Shown here in pieces: positions 17,589 to 25,093 of a DNA stretch of 35,215 bases. Source of the stretch: Rhodospirillaceae bacterium UBA6608 (GTDB lineage Bacteria; Pseudomonadota; Alphaproteobacteria; Rhodospirillales_A; Casp-alpha2); assembly GCA_002433335.1 (NCBI GenBank), contig DJHY01000026.1, forward strand, positions 593-35,807, written 5' to 3'. Both the position numbers and the translations under genes were made by a program. The notes under the pieces are model-generated. The model had not been told where the DNA came from. It worked only from the letters and a program-made list of their open reading frames with translations, and made no database searches. Position 1 is the stretch's first letter. Every line of letters begins with the position of its first letter.

Positions 17589-18557
17589 TTAGACCGATCG
17601 GAACAAATCACATATCTTATTGATATATTTGTGATTATCCGAGGAAAAGCGCATTTCTTCACCAGTGGCCGGATGAATGAAACCCAGAATACAAGCGTGC
17701 AAAGCTTGGCTTTTACACTCGGAAAGTCGGGCTTTCAGGTCCGCGGGCACGGCCCCTGCGCGGCCCCTGCGGCCGCCGTACAGCGGATCGCCGATCACTG
17801 GATGCCCGATCGACGCCATATGGACGCGGATTTGATGCGTTCGCCCGGTCGCCAGACGGCATTCGACCAACGCGGCCTTGTCCCCGAACCGTTCCAGAAC
17901 CTTGTAGAACGTCTTCGCAGTCTTTCCCGCCCCATCGGCGCGCACCGCCATCTTCTTGCGATTCTTCGGGTCGCGCCCGATGTTGCCGATTATCTCGCCC
18001 TCGGCCGGATGCGGCACGCCCCAAACCACGGCCCGATAGGCGCGGTCGATGCTGTGATCCTCGAACTGCTTGGCCAGGCCGCGATGAGCGATATCGGTCT
18101 TGGCCGCAACCATCAGGCCCGAGGTATCCTTATCCAAGCGGTGGACGATCCCCGGACGCTCGACCCCACCGATTCCCGACAGCGATCCTTTGCAATGGGC
18201 CAACAATGCGTTGACCAGCGTCCCGTCGGCATTGCCCGCGGCCGGATGAACGACCAACCCTTGCGGCTTGTCGAGGACGATCAGGTGATCGTCTTCGTAG
18301 ACGACGTCGAGGGGAATATCCTGGCCTTCCGGCTCGGCTGCGACCGGCGGCGGGATATCGACGACAAAGACCTCGCCCCCACGGACCTTCTGCTTGGCGG
18401 CCTTGACAGCAGCACCACGGCCATCCGTCACATGCCCTTCGGCCAGCAAGGCTTGAACGCGGACGCGGGACAGGTCCGGCAGCAATTCGGCCAAGGCCTT
18501 GTCCAGGCGTTCGCCGGACAGGTCTTCGGGGATGGTTACGTCGTGTCGTTCGGTCAT
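17589..18557 (-). CDS. rluD: Ribosomal large subunit pseudouridine synthase D
   Basis: This enzyme converts uridines in helix 69 of 23S rRNA to pseudouridine. The 322 residues contain an N-terminal S4 RNA-binding domain (about 14-75). The RluA-family catalytic core follows, with LDKPQGLVVHPAAG and HRLDKDTSG, whose catalytic residue is Asp142. ATGRTHQIRVH is near residue 240. The start ATG at 18557 is chosen because the further upstream open frame overlaps the divergent gene and does not look like RluD. The C-terminal 15 codons are unusually AT-rich and contain an inverted repeat (17606-17636). rluD-rpoH is a conserved alphaproteobacterial order. Confidence 0.93.
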   Translation of the reverse strand: MTERHDVTIPEDLSGERLDKALAELLPDLSRVRVQALLAEGHVTDGRGAAVKAAKQKVRGGEVFVVDIPPPVAAEPEGQDIPLDVVYEDDHLIVLDKPQGLVVHPAAGNADGTLVNALLAHCKGSLSGIGGVERPGIVHRLDKDTSGLMVAAKTDIAHRGLAKQFEDHSIDRAYRAVVWGVPHPAEGEIIGNIGRDPKNRKKMAVRADGAGKTAKTFYKVLERFGDKAALVECRLATGRTHQIRVHMASIGHPVIGDPLYGGRRGRAGAVPADLKARLSECKSQALHACILGFIHPATGEEMRFSSDNHKYINKICDLFRSV

Positions 18558-18589
18558 GGCCGCCCGAGGAAACGCCCGAGGCCGCGAAC

Positions 18590-18643
18590 TGTCAAGCACG
18601 GGCGACGCACATGCTTGACACCGTTCGCCCCGCGTTGCACTTA
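18590..18643. promoter_or_regulatory. Divergent promoters sharing an inverted repeat
   Basis: TGTCAAGCA (18590-18598) and TGCTTGACA (18612-18620) form a perfect 9-bp inverted repeat with a 13-base spacer. Each arm contains a consensus -35 box TTGACA facing outward, one toward rluD and one toward the 115-residue protein gene. On the plus strand CACTTA (18638-18643) follows after 17 bases, putting the transcript start at or very near the ATG at 18651. The leftward -10 (TTTCCT) is weak. Confidence 0.5.
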
Positions 18644-18650
18644 AGGCCCC

Positions 18651-18998
18651 ATGCAAGCGGCACTCAAATCCCTGGTTATCGGGCTGGGCATCCTGATTAT
18701 TTTCAGCATGGCCCTGTTGGTCTATGGCTTCTACAAAAGCAGCCAGGATCCCAATTGGCGGTTGTTCCGCAGCAACAAGGCCGAATCCCAAACGGCGTCC
18801 AAACCGGTGGCGAAGCCTGCCCCGCCCATCGCGGCCACGGGCGATATCGAGTTGAACCTGCCGACCGGTTGCGAGATCAAGGCCGTGACCCAGTCCGGCG
18901 GGAAGATCTTCATCCTGACCCAGCCCGCCGGCGTCTGCGGCGAAGTCATGATCGTCGATCCCGCCACCGGCCAAGTGACAGGCCGTATCAAGCCCTGA
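18651..18998 (+). CDS. Small membrane-anchored protein of unknown function
   Basis: I do not recognise this 115-residue protein. It has one N-terminal membrane segment (about 7-27, VIGLGILIIFSMALLVYGFY). A short Pro/Ala/Lys linker with a KPVAKPAPP stretch follows (about 48-62). A small beta-type domain (about 65-115) carries two cysteines (TGCEI and AGVCGE), which could form a disulphide in the periplasm. It diverges from rluD and lies 34 bases before the JAMM protease gene. The predicted transcript start nearly coincides with the ATG, so the mRNA may be leaderless. Confidence 0.7.
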   Translation: MQAALKSLVIGLGILIIFSMALLVYGFYKSSQDPNWRLFRSNKAESQTASKPVAKPAPPIAATGDIELNLPTGCEIKAVTQSGGKIFILTQPAGVCGEVMIVDPATGQVTGRIKP

Positions 18999-19032
18999 CC
19001 CCGTCAAAGGGTCGGTCAGCGGAGAACCAGCC

Positions 19033-19464
19033 GTGCTGATCATCCCGAACGACCTGAAATCTCAGATCGCTGAAATCGCCGAACAGGCGTTTCCCCATGA
19101 ATGTTGCGGCCTGCTGGCCGGAACGGACGGCCCCACTCAGGGCGCTGTCCGCGTGACTCGGGTCGTGCCCGCCGCCAACGTGACCGAGGGCCGGGCCGAA
19201 GACAGCTTCGAGGTCGATCCCCAGGTTCGGTTCGATCTGATGCGCGCCCTGGACGGCACGGACGAGCGCATCGTCGGGCATTTCCATTCCCACCCCGGCG
19301 GCCCAGCCCTGCCCAGCGCCACCGATTTGAAAATGGCCTATGAGACGGACCTGATCTGGGTCATCGTATCGGTCATGGACGGTCGCGCCACGGACGTCCG
19401 GGCCCATGGCGTCGCTGCGGACGGCTCGGCCTTTCATCCCATTTCCCTGCGATCCGCCGACTGA
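19033..19464 (+). CDS. JAMM/MPN+ zinc metalloprotease
   Basis: This 143-residue protein is a compact MPN+ (Mov34/PAD-1) domain. All JAMM residues are visible: Glu23 (HECCGLLAG), then His85-x-His87 in HFHSHPGG, Ser95 and Asp98 in PSATD, which bind and activate zinc. Bacterial members remove residues from ubiquitin-like sulphur carriers (for example Mec acting on CysO) or act as deubiquitinase-like peptidases. No sulphur-carrier gene is visible here, so the substrate is unknown. The start is GTG at 19033 with GGAG 8 bases upstream. The threonine aldolase gene begins 15 bases after the stop, so the two are cotranscribed. Confidence 0.88.
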   Translation: MLIIPNDLKSQIAEIAEQAFPHECCGLLAGTDGPTQGAVRVTRVVPAANVTEGRAEDSFEVDPQVRFDLMRALDGTDERIVGHFHSHPGGPALPSATDLKMAYETDLIWVIVSVMDGRATDVRAHGVAADGSAFHPISLRSAD

Positions 19465-19478
19465 AGGAGCCCACGCCC

Positions 19479-20516
19479 ATGAATTTCGCCAGCGACAACA
19501 CGGCCGGCGCCCATCCCGACATTCTCGACGCGATCGTTCAGGCCAACACCGGCCAGACCATGCCCTATGGCAACGACGAGGTGACCGCACGCGTGCGCGA
19601 CCGGGTCTGCGAAGTGTTCGAAACCGATGCACGGATTTTCTTCGTGCCCACGGGCACTGCCGCCAACGGCTTGGCGATTGCCTCGATCACCCCGCCCTGG
19701 GGGGCCGTCGTCTGTCACGAGAAAGCGCATATCAACGACCATGAATGCAACGGCCCAGTGGCCTTTGCCGGCGGGGCGCGGCTGATCGGCCTGAAGGGCG
19801 AATTGGGCAAGATCACGCCCGAGGATATTGAGCCGGTGATCCTGGAAGGCCGCGGCGACGAGCATTACTCCCAGGTCCGCGCCGTCTCGGTCACGCAATT
19901 GACGGAACAGGGTACGGCCTACGGCCTGGACGAACTGGCGGCGATCGGCGACCTCTGCCGCAAATACGATTTGCATCTGCACATGGACGGTTCGCGCTTC
20001 GCCAATGCAGTGGCCCATGCCGGATGCTCCGCCGCCGACATGTCGTGGAAGGCCGGGGTCGACGTGCTGTCCTTCGGCGGGACCAAGAACGGCGCGCTGG
20101 CGCTGGACGCGGTGGTGTTCTTCAACCCGGCCTTGGGCGACGATTTCCGATACCGGCAAAAGCGCGCCGGGCATGTCCTATCGAAGATGCGCATGATGTC
20201 GGCGCAGATGGAGGCCTATCTCAACGAAGACCTATGGCTGCGCAACGCCCGCCACGCCAACGCAATGGCGCGGCGGCTGGCCGACGGTCTGGGTGATCTG
20301 GATGTTGAACTGGCCACGCCGGTTCACGGCAATCAGGTGTTCCCCCTGATGCCGCCCGACATGGTCGAAACGTTGAAGAACGCGGGTATCCAGTTTTATG
20401 ACCGGGGCCCCGTGGGCGGCGATGACGAACGGCGCAAAGTCCGTCTCGTCACCGCCTTCAACACGCCCACGGCAGACGTGGATACCTTTCTGGATACGGC
20501 GGCGCTGACCGACTAA
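19479..20516 (+). CDS. ltaE: Low-specificity L-threonine aldolase
   Basis: This PLP enzyme of the aspartate aminotransferase fold (beta-eliminating lyase group) cleaves L-threonine or L-allo-threonine to glycine and acetaldehyde. The 345 residues show the N-terminal FASDNTAGAHPDI, the cofactor region VPTGTAANGLAI, HMDGSRFANA and the Schiff-base lysine Lys203 in FGGTKNGA. Length is normal for the family. A GAAGGAG ribosome-binding site precedes the ATG by 10 bases. It follows the JAMM protease gene closely and converges with the acyl-CoA dehydrogenase operon, the two stops being only a few bases apart. Substrate stereochemistry cannot be told from sequence. Confidence 0.9.
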   Translation: MNFASDNTAGAHPDILDAIVQANTGQTMPYGNDEVTARVRDRVCEVFETDARIFFVPTGTAANGLAIASITPPWGAVVCHEKAHINDHECNGPVAFAGGARLIGLKGELGKITPEDIEPVILEGRGDEHYSQVRAVSVTQLTEQGTAYGLDELAAIGDLCRKYDLHLHMDGSRFANAVAHAGCSAADMSWKAGVDVLSFGGTKNGALALDAVVFFNPALGDDFRYRQKRAGHVLSKMRMMSAQMEAYLNEDLWLRNARHANAMARRLADGLGDLDVELATPVHGNQVFPLMPPDMVETLKNAGIQFYDRGPVGGDDERRKVRLVTAFNTPTADVDTFLDTAALTD

Positions 20517-20520
20517 GGGG

Positions 20521-21597
20521 TCAGACCGCTTCTCCCATTTGACGAGCCGTCAAATCCGGCCACAGGTTTTCCGCGCCCCGCGCCAACACGCGGCGGCCGA
20601 TTTCCTGGGCCCAGATGCCTTCGGCGCCGAACTCACCCCGCCAGGCCCAAAGCCGGCGCGTGGTGAAATGCAGTTCGTGCTCATAAGTGAAGCCGATGGC
20701 CCCATGGGTCTGATGGGCGGCGTCATAGACGATTTCCGCCGCTTCGCCGCCGACCACCTTGGCCGAGGCAACATCCCATTCGGCATCGGCCCAATCGCCA
20801 CCTGCCGCCGCCCGATCCAGGGCGAGGAACGCGGTTTCGGCGGCCGACCGCCCCTGCGCCGCGCGCGCGGCGGCCCGGGACAGCATCTGCTGAATCGCCT
20901 GGAACTTGGCGATAGGACGACCGAACTGTTCACGGTCGGAAGCATGAGCCACGGCCAGAATGATCGCGCCTTCCATGGCGCCCGCCATCTGGGCGCAACG
21001 CATCGCGGCCCCCAGAATACGGCTGACCGGCTGACCGGCCGACAGGTTCAACATACCAGAAGCCAGGGGCGTCGCCTTGTCGAAGGTCACGGTGTCGCGC
21101 GGTTCCGCCGCCATGTTGGCGTCGGACGCGATGGTCGCGGCTTCGCTCGGGATCAGGTGAATCACGCCCGCAACCTCGGCCACCAGATGGCCGGAGGCCG
21201 CCGCCCAGGGCACGCCCTTGGCCGTGCCGGAAAGGCAGCCGTCTTCGAACGTCAGCTCGGCAACGCCGTCGATCAGGGCGATCGGCCCGGACGGCACGTC
21301 GATCCCAGCTTGGCCGAGCAGCCAGCCCGCCGCCATGGTTTCGACCAACGGCACCGGAGCCCGCCGCCGACCGGCGGCAAAAGCGATGACGAAGGCATCA
21401 GCGAAGGACGCGCCCATGCCGCCGCGTTCTTCCGGGGCCAAAGGCTGGGTCAGGCCGTTCTCTTCCAGCACGTTCCACAAAACCGCGGGCCAAGTGCCTT
21501 CCTCGGCAGCGCCCAGGACCTCGCGGGTGACATGATCTTCCAACAGACGCCCGGCGGTTTCCGCCAGGATATTGGCCATTTCGCTTTGTCCGCTCAT
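20521..21597 (-). CDS. Acyl-CoA dehydrogenase, small partner
   Basis: This 358-residue protein has the acyl-CoA dehydrogenase fold but is divergent: an N-terminal helical domain (about 5-110), a middle beta domain (about 115-190) and a C-terminal four-helix domain (about 195-355, with REQFGRPIAKFQAIQQML). It is shorter than classical members and resembles the second subunit of alpha2beta2 heteromeric dehydrogenases such as PimC/PimD or the steroid FadE pairs. The ATG at 21597 overlaps the TGA of the upstream dehydrogenase by one base (TGATG), so the two are translationally coupled. This supports a heteromeric enzyme. The natural substrate is unknown. Confidence 0.88.
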   Translation of the reverse strand: MSGQSEMANILAETAGRLLEDHVTREVLGAAEEGTWPAVLWNVLEENGLTQPLAPEERGGMGASFADAFVIAFAAGRRRAPVPLVETMAAGWLLGQAGIDVPSGPIALIDGVAELTFEDGCLSGTAKGVPWAAASGHLVAEVAGVIHLIPSEAATIASDANMAAEPRDTVTFDKATPLASGMLNLSAGQPVSRILGAAMRCAQMAGAMEGAIILAVAHASDREQFGRPIAKFQAIQQMLSRAAARAAQGRSAAETAFLALDRAAAGGDWADAEWDVASAKVVGGEAAEIVYDAAHQTHGAIGFTYEHELHFTTRRLWAWRGEFGAEGIWAQEIGRRVLARGAENLWPDLTARQMGEAV

Positions 21598-22748
21598 CAA
21601 CGCAACCCCAGTCCACGGGCAATGATGCCCCGCATGATTTCTCTCGTTCCGCCACGCAGCGAGAACGACCGCGCCGCCATGGTGATATAGGCCATCACCT
21701 GATCGAAGCCGTCGCCGCCGACCAGCGGCGAACGACCCGTCAGGTCATGCGCCTTGTTCGGCATGTCCTGTTCATAGGCGACGCCCAGTTCCTTGACCAA
21801 AGCCGCCGCAAGGTTGGGCGCGACACCCGTCTGCAGCATGGTGGCGATGGAAATGGACATCTGGCGCATGGTCGACATATGGGCGACCAAGCGGCCGATC
21901 CCTTCTGCGGTCATGGCGCTGGTGTCTTCGTCGAGCGCGCGGACCAACTCGAACAGCAGTTGGTAACTGGACAGATAGCGCTCCGGACCCGACCGCTCGT
22001 AGGCCAGTTCCGTCGTCACCTGCCCCCAGCCGCCACCTTCGGTCCCGACCAGGGTATCGTCGGCGACTTCGACGTCTTCGAAGAACACTTCATTGAACAT
22101 CTGCTCGCCGGCCATGTTGCTGATCGGGCGGACGGTCAGGCCCTTGGTGTTCTTCATATCGATCAGGAACTGCGACAAACCGGCGTGGCGGTTGCTCGTG
22201 TCCTGGGGCTGGGTGCGCACCAGGGCGATCATGTAGTCCGCCGTATGGGCCTTGGACGTCCAGATTTTCTGACCGTTAATCCGCCAGCCGCCGTCGATCT
22301 TTTCGCCGCGGGTACGAATCGAGGCCAGGTCGGAGCCGGAGTTCGGCTCGCTCATCCCGATGCAGAACGAGCTTTCGCCGCGCGTGATCGGCGGAATGTA
22401 TTTCTGGCGCTGCTCCTCGGTCCCGAACTTAAGCAGCAACGGCCCGCTTTGCCGGTCGGCCACCCAATGGCGCGACACAGGCGCGCCGGCGGCCAGCATT
22501 TCCTCCAGCACGACATAGCGTTCCAGGGCGCTGCGCTCGTGCCCGCCGTACTGTTTCGGCCAGGTCATGCCGATCCACCCCTGGGCGCCCATCTTCTTGG
22601 AAAATTCGGGATCGGCCCCAGACCAGGACTTGGCGCGCTTGACGCCGGGATAGCCTTTGAGATGCTCTGCGATGAATTCTCGAACCTCGGCGCGTAGGGC
22701 CTCGGCGACGGGCGGCAGATGACCCGGTGTGAAGCGAATATCCTCCAA
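21597..22748 (-). CDS. Acyl-CoA dehydrogenase, large partner
   Basis: This 383-residue FAD-dependent dehydrogenase introduces an alpha-beta double bond into an acyl-CoA and passes electrons to ETF. Motifs include CIGMSEPNSGSDLASIRT (flavin/substrate pocket), INGQKIWTSKAHTADYM, and AYERSGPERY, which in heteromeric dehydrogenases holds the likely catalytic Glu. The C-terminus has GGTREIMRGIIARGLGLR. The start is a TTG at 22748 with AGGA 8 bases upstream; no ATG is available before conserved sequence. It is the first gene of the minus-strand pair, and its promoter region holds the palindrome at 22777-22788. It is coupled to the small partner. Confidence 0.92.
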   Translation of the reverse strand: MEDIRFTPGHLPPVAEALRAEVREFIAEHLKGYPGVKRAKSWSGADPEFSKKMGAQGWIGMTWPKQYGGHERSALERYVVLEEMLAAGAPVSRHWVADRQSGPLLLKFGTEEQRQKYIPPITRGESSFCIGMSEPNSGSDLASIRTRGEKIDGGWRINGQKIWTSKAHTADYMIALVRTQPQDTSNRHAGLSQFLIDMKNTKGLTVRPISNMAGEQMFNEVFFEDVEVADDTLVGTEGGGWGQVTTELAYERSGPERYLSSYQLLFELVRALDEDTSAMTAEGIGRLVAHMSTMRQMSISIATMLQTGVAPNLAAALVKELGVAYEQDMPNKAHDLTGRSPLVGGDGFDQVMAYITMAARSFSLRGGTREIMRGIIARGLGLR

Positions 22749-22776
22749 GATTTAAGTCCTATTTTCCTTGACGAAA

Positions 22777-22788
22777 ATTGTATACAAT
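22777..22788. promoter_or_regulatory. Palindromic operator, GntR/FadR type
   Basis: ATTGTATACAAT is a perfect 12-base palindrome in the gap between the dehydrogenase pair and the crotonase gene. TTGTATACAA-like sites are typical for GntR repressors of the FCD (FadR/VanR) subfamily. On the plus strand it sits inside the 17-base spacer between a candidate -35 TTGACG (22768-22773) and -10 TTTTAT (22791-22796), an ideal position for repression. No gntR gene is in the window. Confidence 0.6.
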
Positions 22789-22850
22789 CGTTTTATAGCG
22801 CCACGGAATGCGGTACAACAAGACCAATCGGAAACAGCCGGAAAAGAAAA

Positions 22851-23669
22851 ATGGAAAATTTCCTCGTCTACGAACAACGTGGGTCGGTCGTCACGCTGAC
22901 CATGAATCACCCGGAAAAGCGCAATTCTCTGTCTGGAAAAGTTCAATCTCAGGATTTTGTCGACGCCTGTGCGCGCGTAAATTCCGACATGAGCGTCAAA
23001 GTCGTGATTTTGACGGGCGCCGGAAAAGCATTTAGCGCCGGTGGGAATATTTTCGCTATGCGAAACAAGACCGGCCTGTCCGACGGCATCCCCGCCGACG
23101 TCCGCCGCAACTATCTGAACGGCATTCAGCGCATTCCCAAGGCCTTCTATAATATCGAGGTTCCGACCATTGCCGCCGTCAACGGCGCCGCCATCGGCGC
23201 GGGCTGCGATCTGGCGACCATGTGCGACATCCGGATCGCTTCGGAATACGCCAAATTCGCGGAAAGCTTCGTCAAGCTGGGCATCATCCCGGGCGACGGC
23301 GGGGCCTATTTCCTGCCGCGCGCCGTGGGCTTTTCCAAGGCTTATGAAATGGCCTTCACCGGCGACACCATCGACGCCCAGGAAGCCCTGTCCTGCGGCC
23401 TGGTGTCCAAGGTCGTCCCGGCGGAAAACTTGATGGACGCTGCCAACGAACTGGCCGACCGGATCGCCTGCAACCCCGGCCATGCCCTGCGCCTGACCAA
23501 GCGGCTGATGCGCGAAAGCGCCCATGCCCGCATGGAAACGCTGTTGGAAATGTCCGCCGCGTTCCAGGCCCTGGCCCATGAAACGCCGGAGCACGCGGAA
23601 GCGGTCGAGAACATGGCCCAGATGCTGGAAGCCAAGTCCAAGAACGCCAAGGACGGCGGAAAGGACTGA
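22851..23669 (+). CDS. Crotonase-fold enoyl-CoA hydratase/isomerase family protein
   Basis: This 272-residue protein has the crotonase fold, with oxyanion-hole segments GKAFSAGGNIFAM (about 58-70) and NGAAIGAGCDLATMCD (about 111-126). Both catalytic glutamates of classical enoyl-CoA hydratase are replaced: Asp120 at the first position (GAGCD) and Phe140 at the second (ESFVKLGIIPGDGG). It may therefore be an isomerase, hydrolase or other crotonase, not a standard hydratase. The ATG at 22851 is preferred to an upstream in-frame ATG (22719) that would run through the operator. GGAAAAG lies just upstream. The acyl-CoA synthetase alpha gene starts 6 bases after the stop. Confidence 0.88.
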   Translation: MENFLVYEQRGSVVTLTMNHPEKRNSLSGKVQSQDFVDACARVNSDMSVKVVILTGAGKAFSAGGNIFAMRNKTGLSDGIPADVRRNYLNGIQRIPKAFYNIEVPTIAAVNGAAIGAGCDLATMCDIRIASEYAKFAESFVKLGIIPGDGGAYFLPRAVGFSKAYEMAFTGDTIDAQEALSCGLVSKVVPAENLMDAANELADRIACNPGHALRLTKRLMRESAHARMETLLEMSAAFQALAHETPEHAEAVENMAQMLEAKSKNAKDGGKD

Positions 23670-23674
23670 CCACC

Positions 23675-25093
23675 GTGCTGCAATCCATGATCCGGGCGCG
23701 CTCGATCGCTATCGTCGGCGCGTCGCAAACCAAGAATGCCGCCGGCGGGGACAAGCTCGGCACGGTGGCTATGAACTACCTGTTGGCCCACAACTATCCG
23801 GGCAAGGTCTATCTGGTTAACCCCAAAGAGACGGAAATTCGCGGGATGCCTTGTTATCCCGATCTGGCCGCGATCCCGGACGAGGTCGACCTCGCGCTGA
23901 TCGCGGTGCCGTCGAAAGCCAGCGTTTCCGTGATGAAGGAATGCGGGACCAAGGGCGTCAAGAACGCCATCGTCCTGGCGTCCGGCTTCGGCGAAGCGGG
24001 CGAACCGGAATTGGAGGCCGAATTGCTGGCCGCCGCCCGCGAAGGCGGGGTGCGGTTCTGCGGCCCCAACACCAACGGCCTGATTTCCATCGTCAACAAC
24101 ATGGTCTGCTGCACCTCGATGGTCTGCGCCATGGAAAGCTTCAACAAGGGCAACATCGCCTTCCTGACCCAGTCGGGTGCGGTCGGTGGTTCCATGTTGG
24201 GCATCGGGACCGAGGAAGAAGGCGGCTTCAGCCATTGGATTTCCGTCGGCAACGAAACCGACCTTCAGGTCGCGGACTATATGGATTTCCTGGTCGACGA
24301 CCCGGACACCAAGGTCTTCGCCCTGTTCATGGAAGGCATCCGCGACCCCGATAAATTCACCCAGGCATTGGCCAAGGCCGCCAAGGTGGGCAAGCCGGTG
24401 ATCATCTATAAGATCGGCCTGTCGGAAGTTTCCGCCGCCGCCGCCGCCTCGCATACCGGGGCGATGGTCGGCTCCGACGCCGTATTCGACGCAGTGTGCA
24501 AGAAGTACGGCGTGGTCCGTGTCGACGATGCGTCGGACCTGTTACCGACGGCGATCACCTTCTCCCGCCTGTTGGACAAGCTGCCGCGCGGGCCGCGCAT
24601 GGGCCTGATCGGGCCGTCGGGCGGCATCTGCGGCGTTTGCGCCGACGAATGCCATCGTTTCGGCCTGGACGTTCCGGCCCTGCCGCAAGAGGCCCAGGAC
24701 ATCCTGAAACAGTTCATTCCGCCGTTCGGCGCGTTGCGCAACCCGGTCGACGTGACGCAGCAGATCCGCGCCACCCCCACCGGCTATCAGGACACGATCC
24801 GCACCGTGCTGGAACAGGATTGCATCGACGGCCTGTTCCTGTTGGTCACCATGGTCGGCGAGCCGCGGGCATCGTTTTATACGGAGATCTTCACCGAGGC
24901 CGCGCGCGCCACGGACAAACCCGTGATCGTCGGCTGGACCGGGGCCCCGTCCCTGGCGGCGAAGGCGATCCCGCAAATGAAGAAAAATCAGGTTCCCATC
25001 TATTTCTCGGCCCGCGGGGCGGTCAAGGCGATGCGCGCCTTGCTGGATTACCGCCACTTCCTGGATGCGCGCGGGGCGGAGGACATCCAATGA
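23675..25093 (+). CDS. ADP-forming acyl-CoA synthetase, alpha subunit
   Basis: This 472-residue subunit belongs to the NDP-forming acyl-CoA synthetase superfamily (relatives of succinyl-CoA synthetase), which links acid + CoA + ATP to acyl-CoA + ADP + phosphate. Seen are the CoA-binding Rossmann domain (about 5-130, SIAIVGASQTKNAAGG), the ligase domain with TQSGAVGGSMLG, and the phospho-accepting His260 in SHTGAMVGSD. A second CoA-ligase domain lies at about 300-460 (LIGPSGGICGVCADE). The start is GTG at 23675 with AAGGA 9 bases upstream; ATG at 23687 is possible. The ATP-grasp partner is a separate gene that overlaps this stop (ATGA), the arrangement of archaeal acetyl-CoA synthetase. The acid substrate is unknown. 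Confidence 0.9.
   Translation: MLQSMIRARSIAIVGASQTKNAAGGDKLGTVAMNYLLAHNYPGKVYLVNPKETEIRGMPCYPDLAAIPDEVDLALIAVPSKASVSVMKECGTKGVKNAIVLASGFGEAGEPELEAELLAAAREGGVRFCGPNTNGLISIVNNMVCCTSMVCAMESFNKGNIAFLTQSGAVGGSMLGIGTEEEGGFSHWISVGNETDLQVADYMDFLVDDPDTKVFALFMEGIRDPDKFTQALAKAAKVGKPVIIYKIGLSEVSAAAAASHTGAMVGSDAVFDAVCKKYGVVRVDDASDLLPTAITFSRLLDKLPRGPRMGLIGPSGGICGVCADECHRFGLDVPALPQEAQDILKQFIPPFGALRNPVDVTQQIRATPTGYQDTIRTVLEQDCIDGLFLLVTMVGEPRASFYTEIFTEAARATDKPVIVGWTGAPSLAAKAIPQMKKNQVPIYFSARGAVKAMRALLDYRHFLDARGAEDIQ

Noticed and set aside
17606..17636. AATCACA...TGTGATT inverted repeat in the AT-rich end of rluD, resembling a Crp half-site pair
   Set aside because: The half-sites are in the reverse order to a Crp site and lie inside coding sequence, so a regulatory call is not supported.
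18558..19043. Upstream extension of the rluD frame
   Set aside because: The 162 extra residues overlap the divergent small membrane protein gene and a promoter, and RluD begins normally at 18557.
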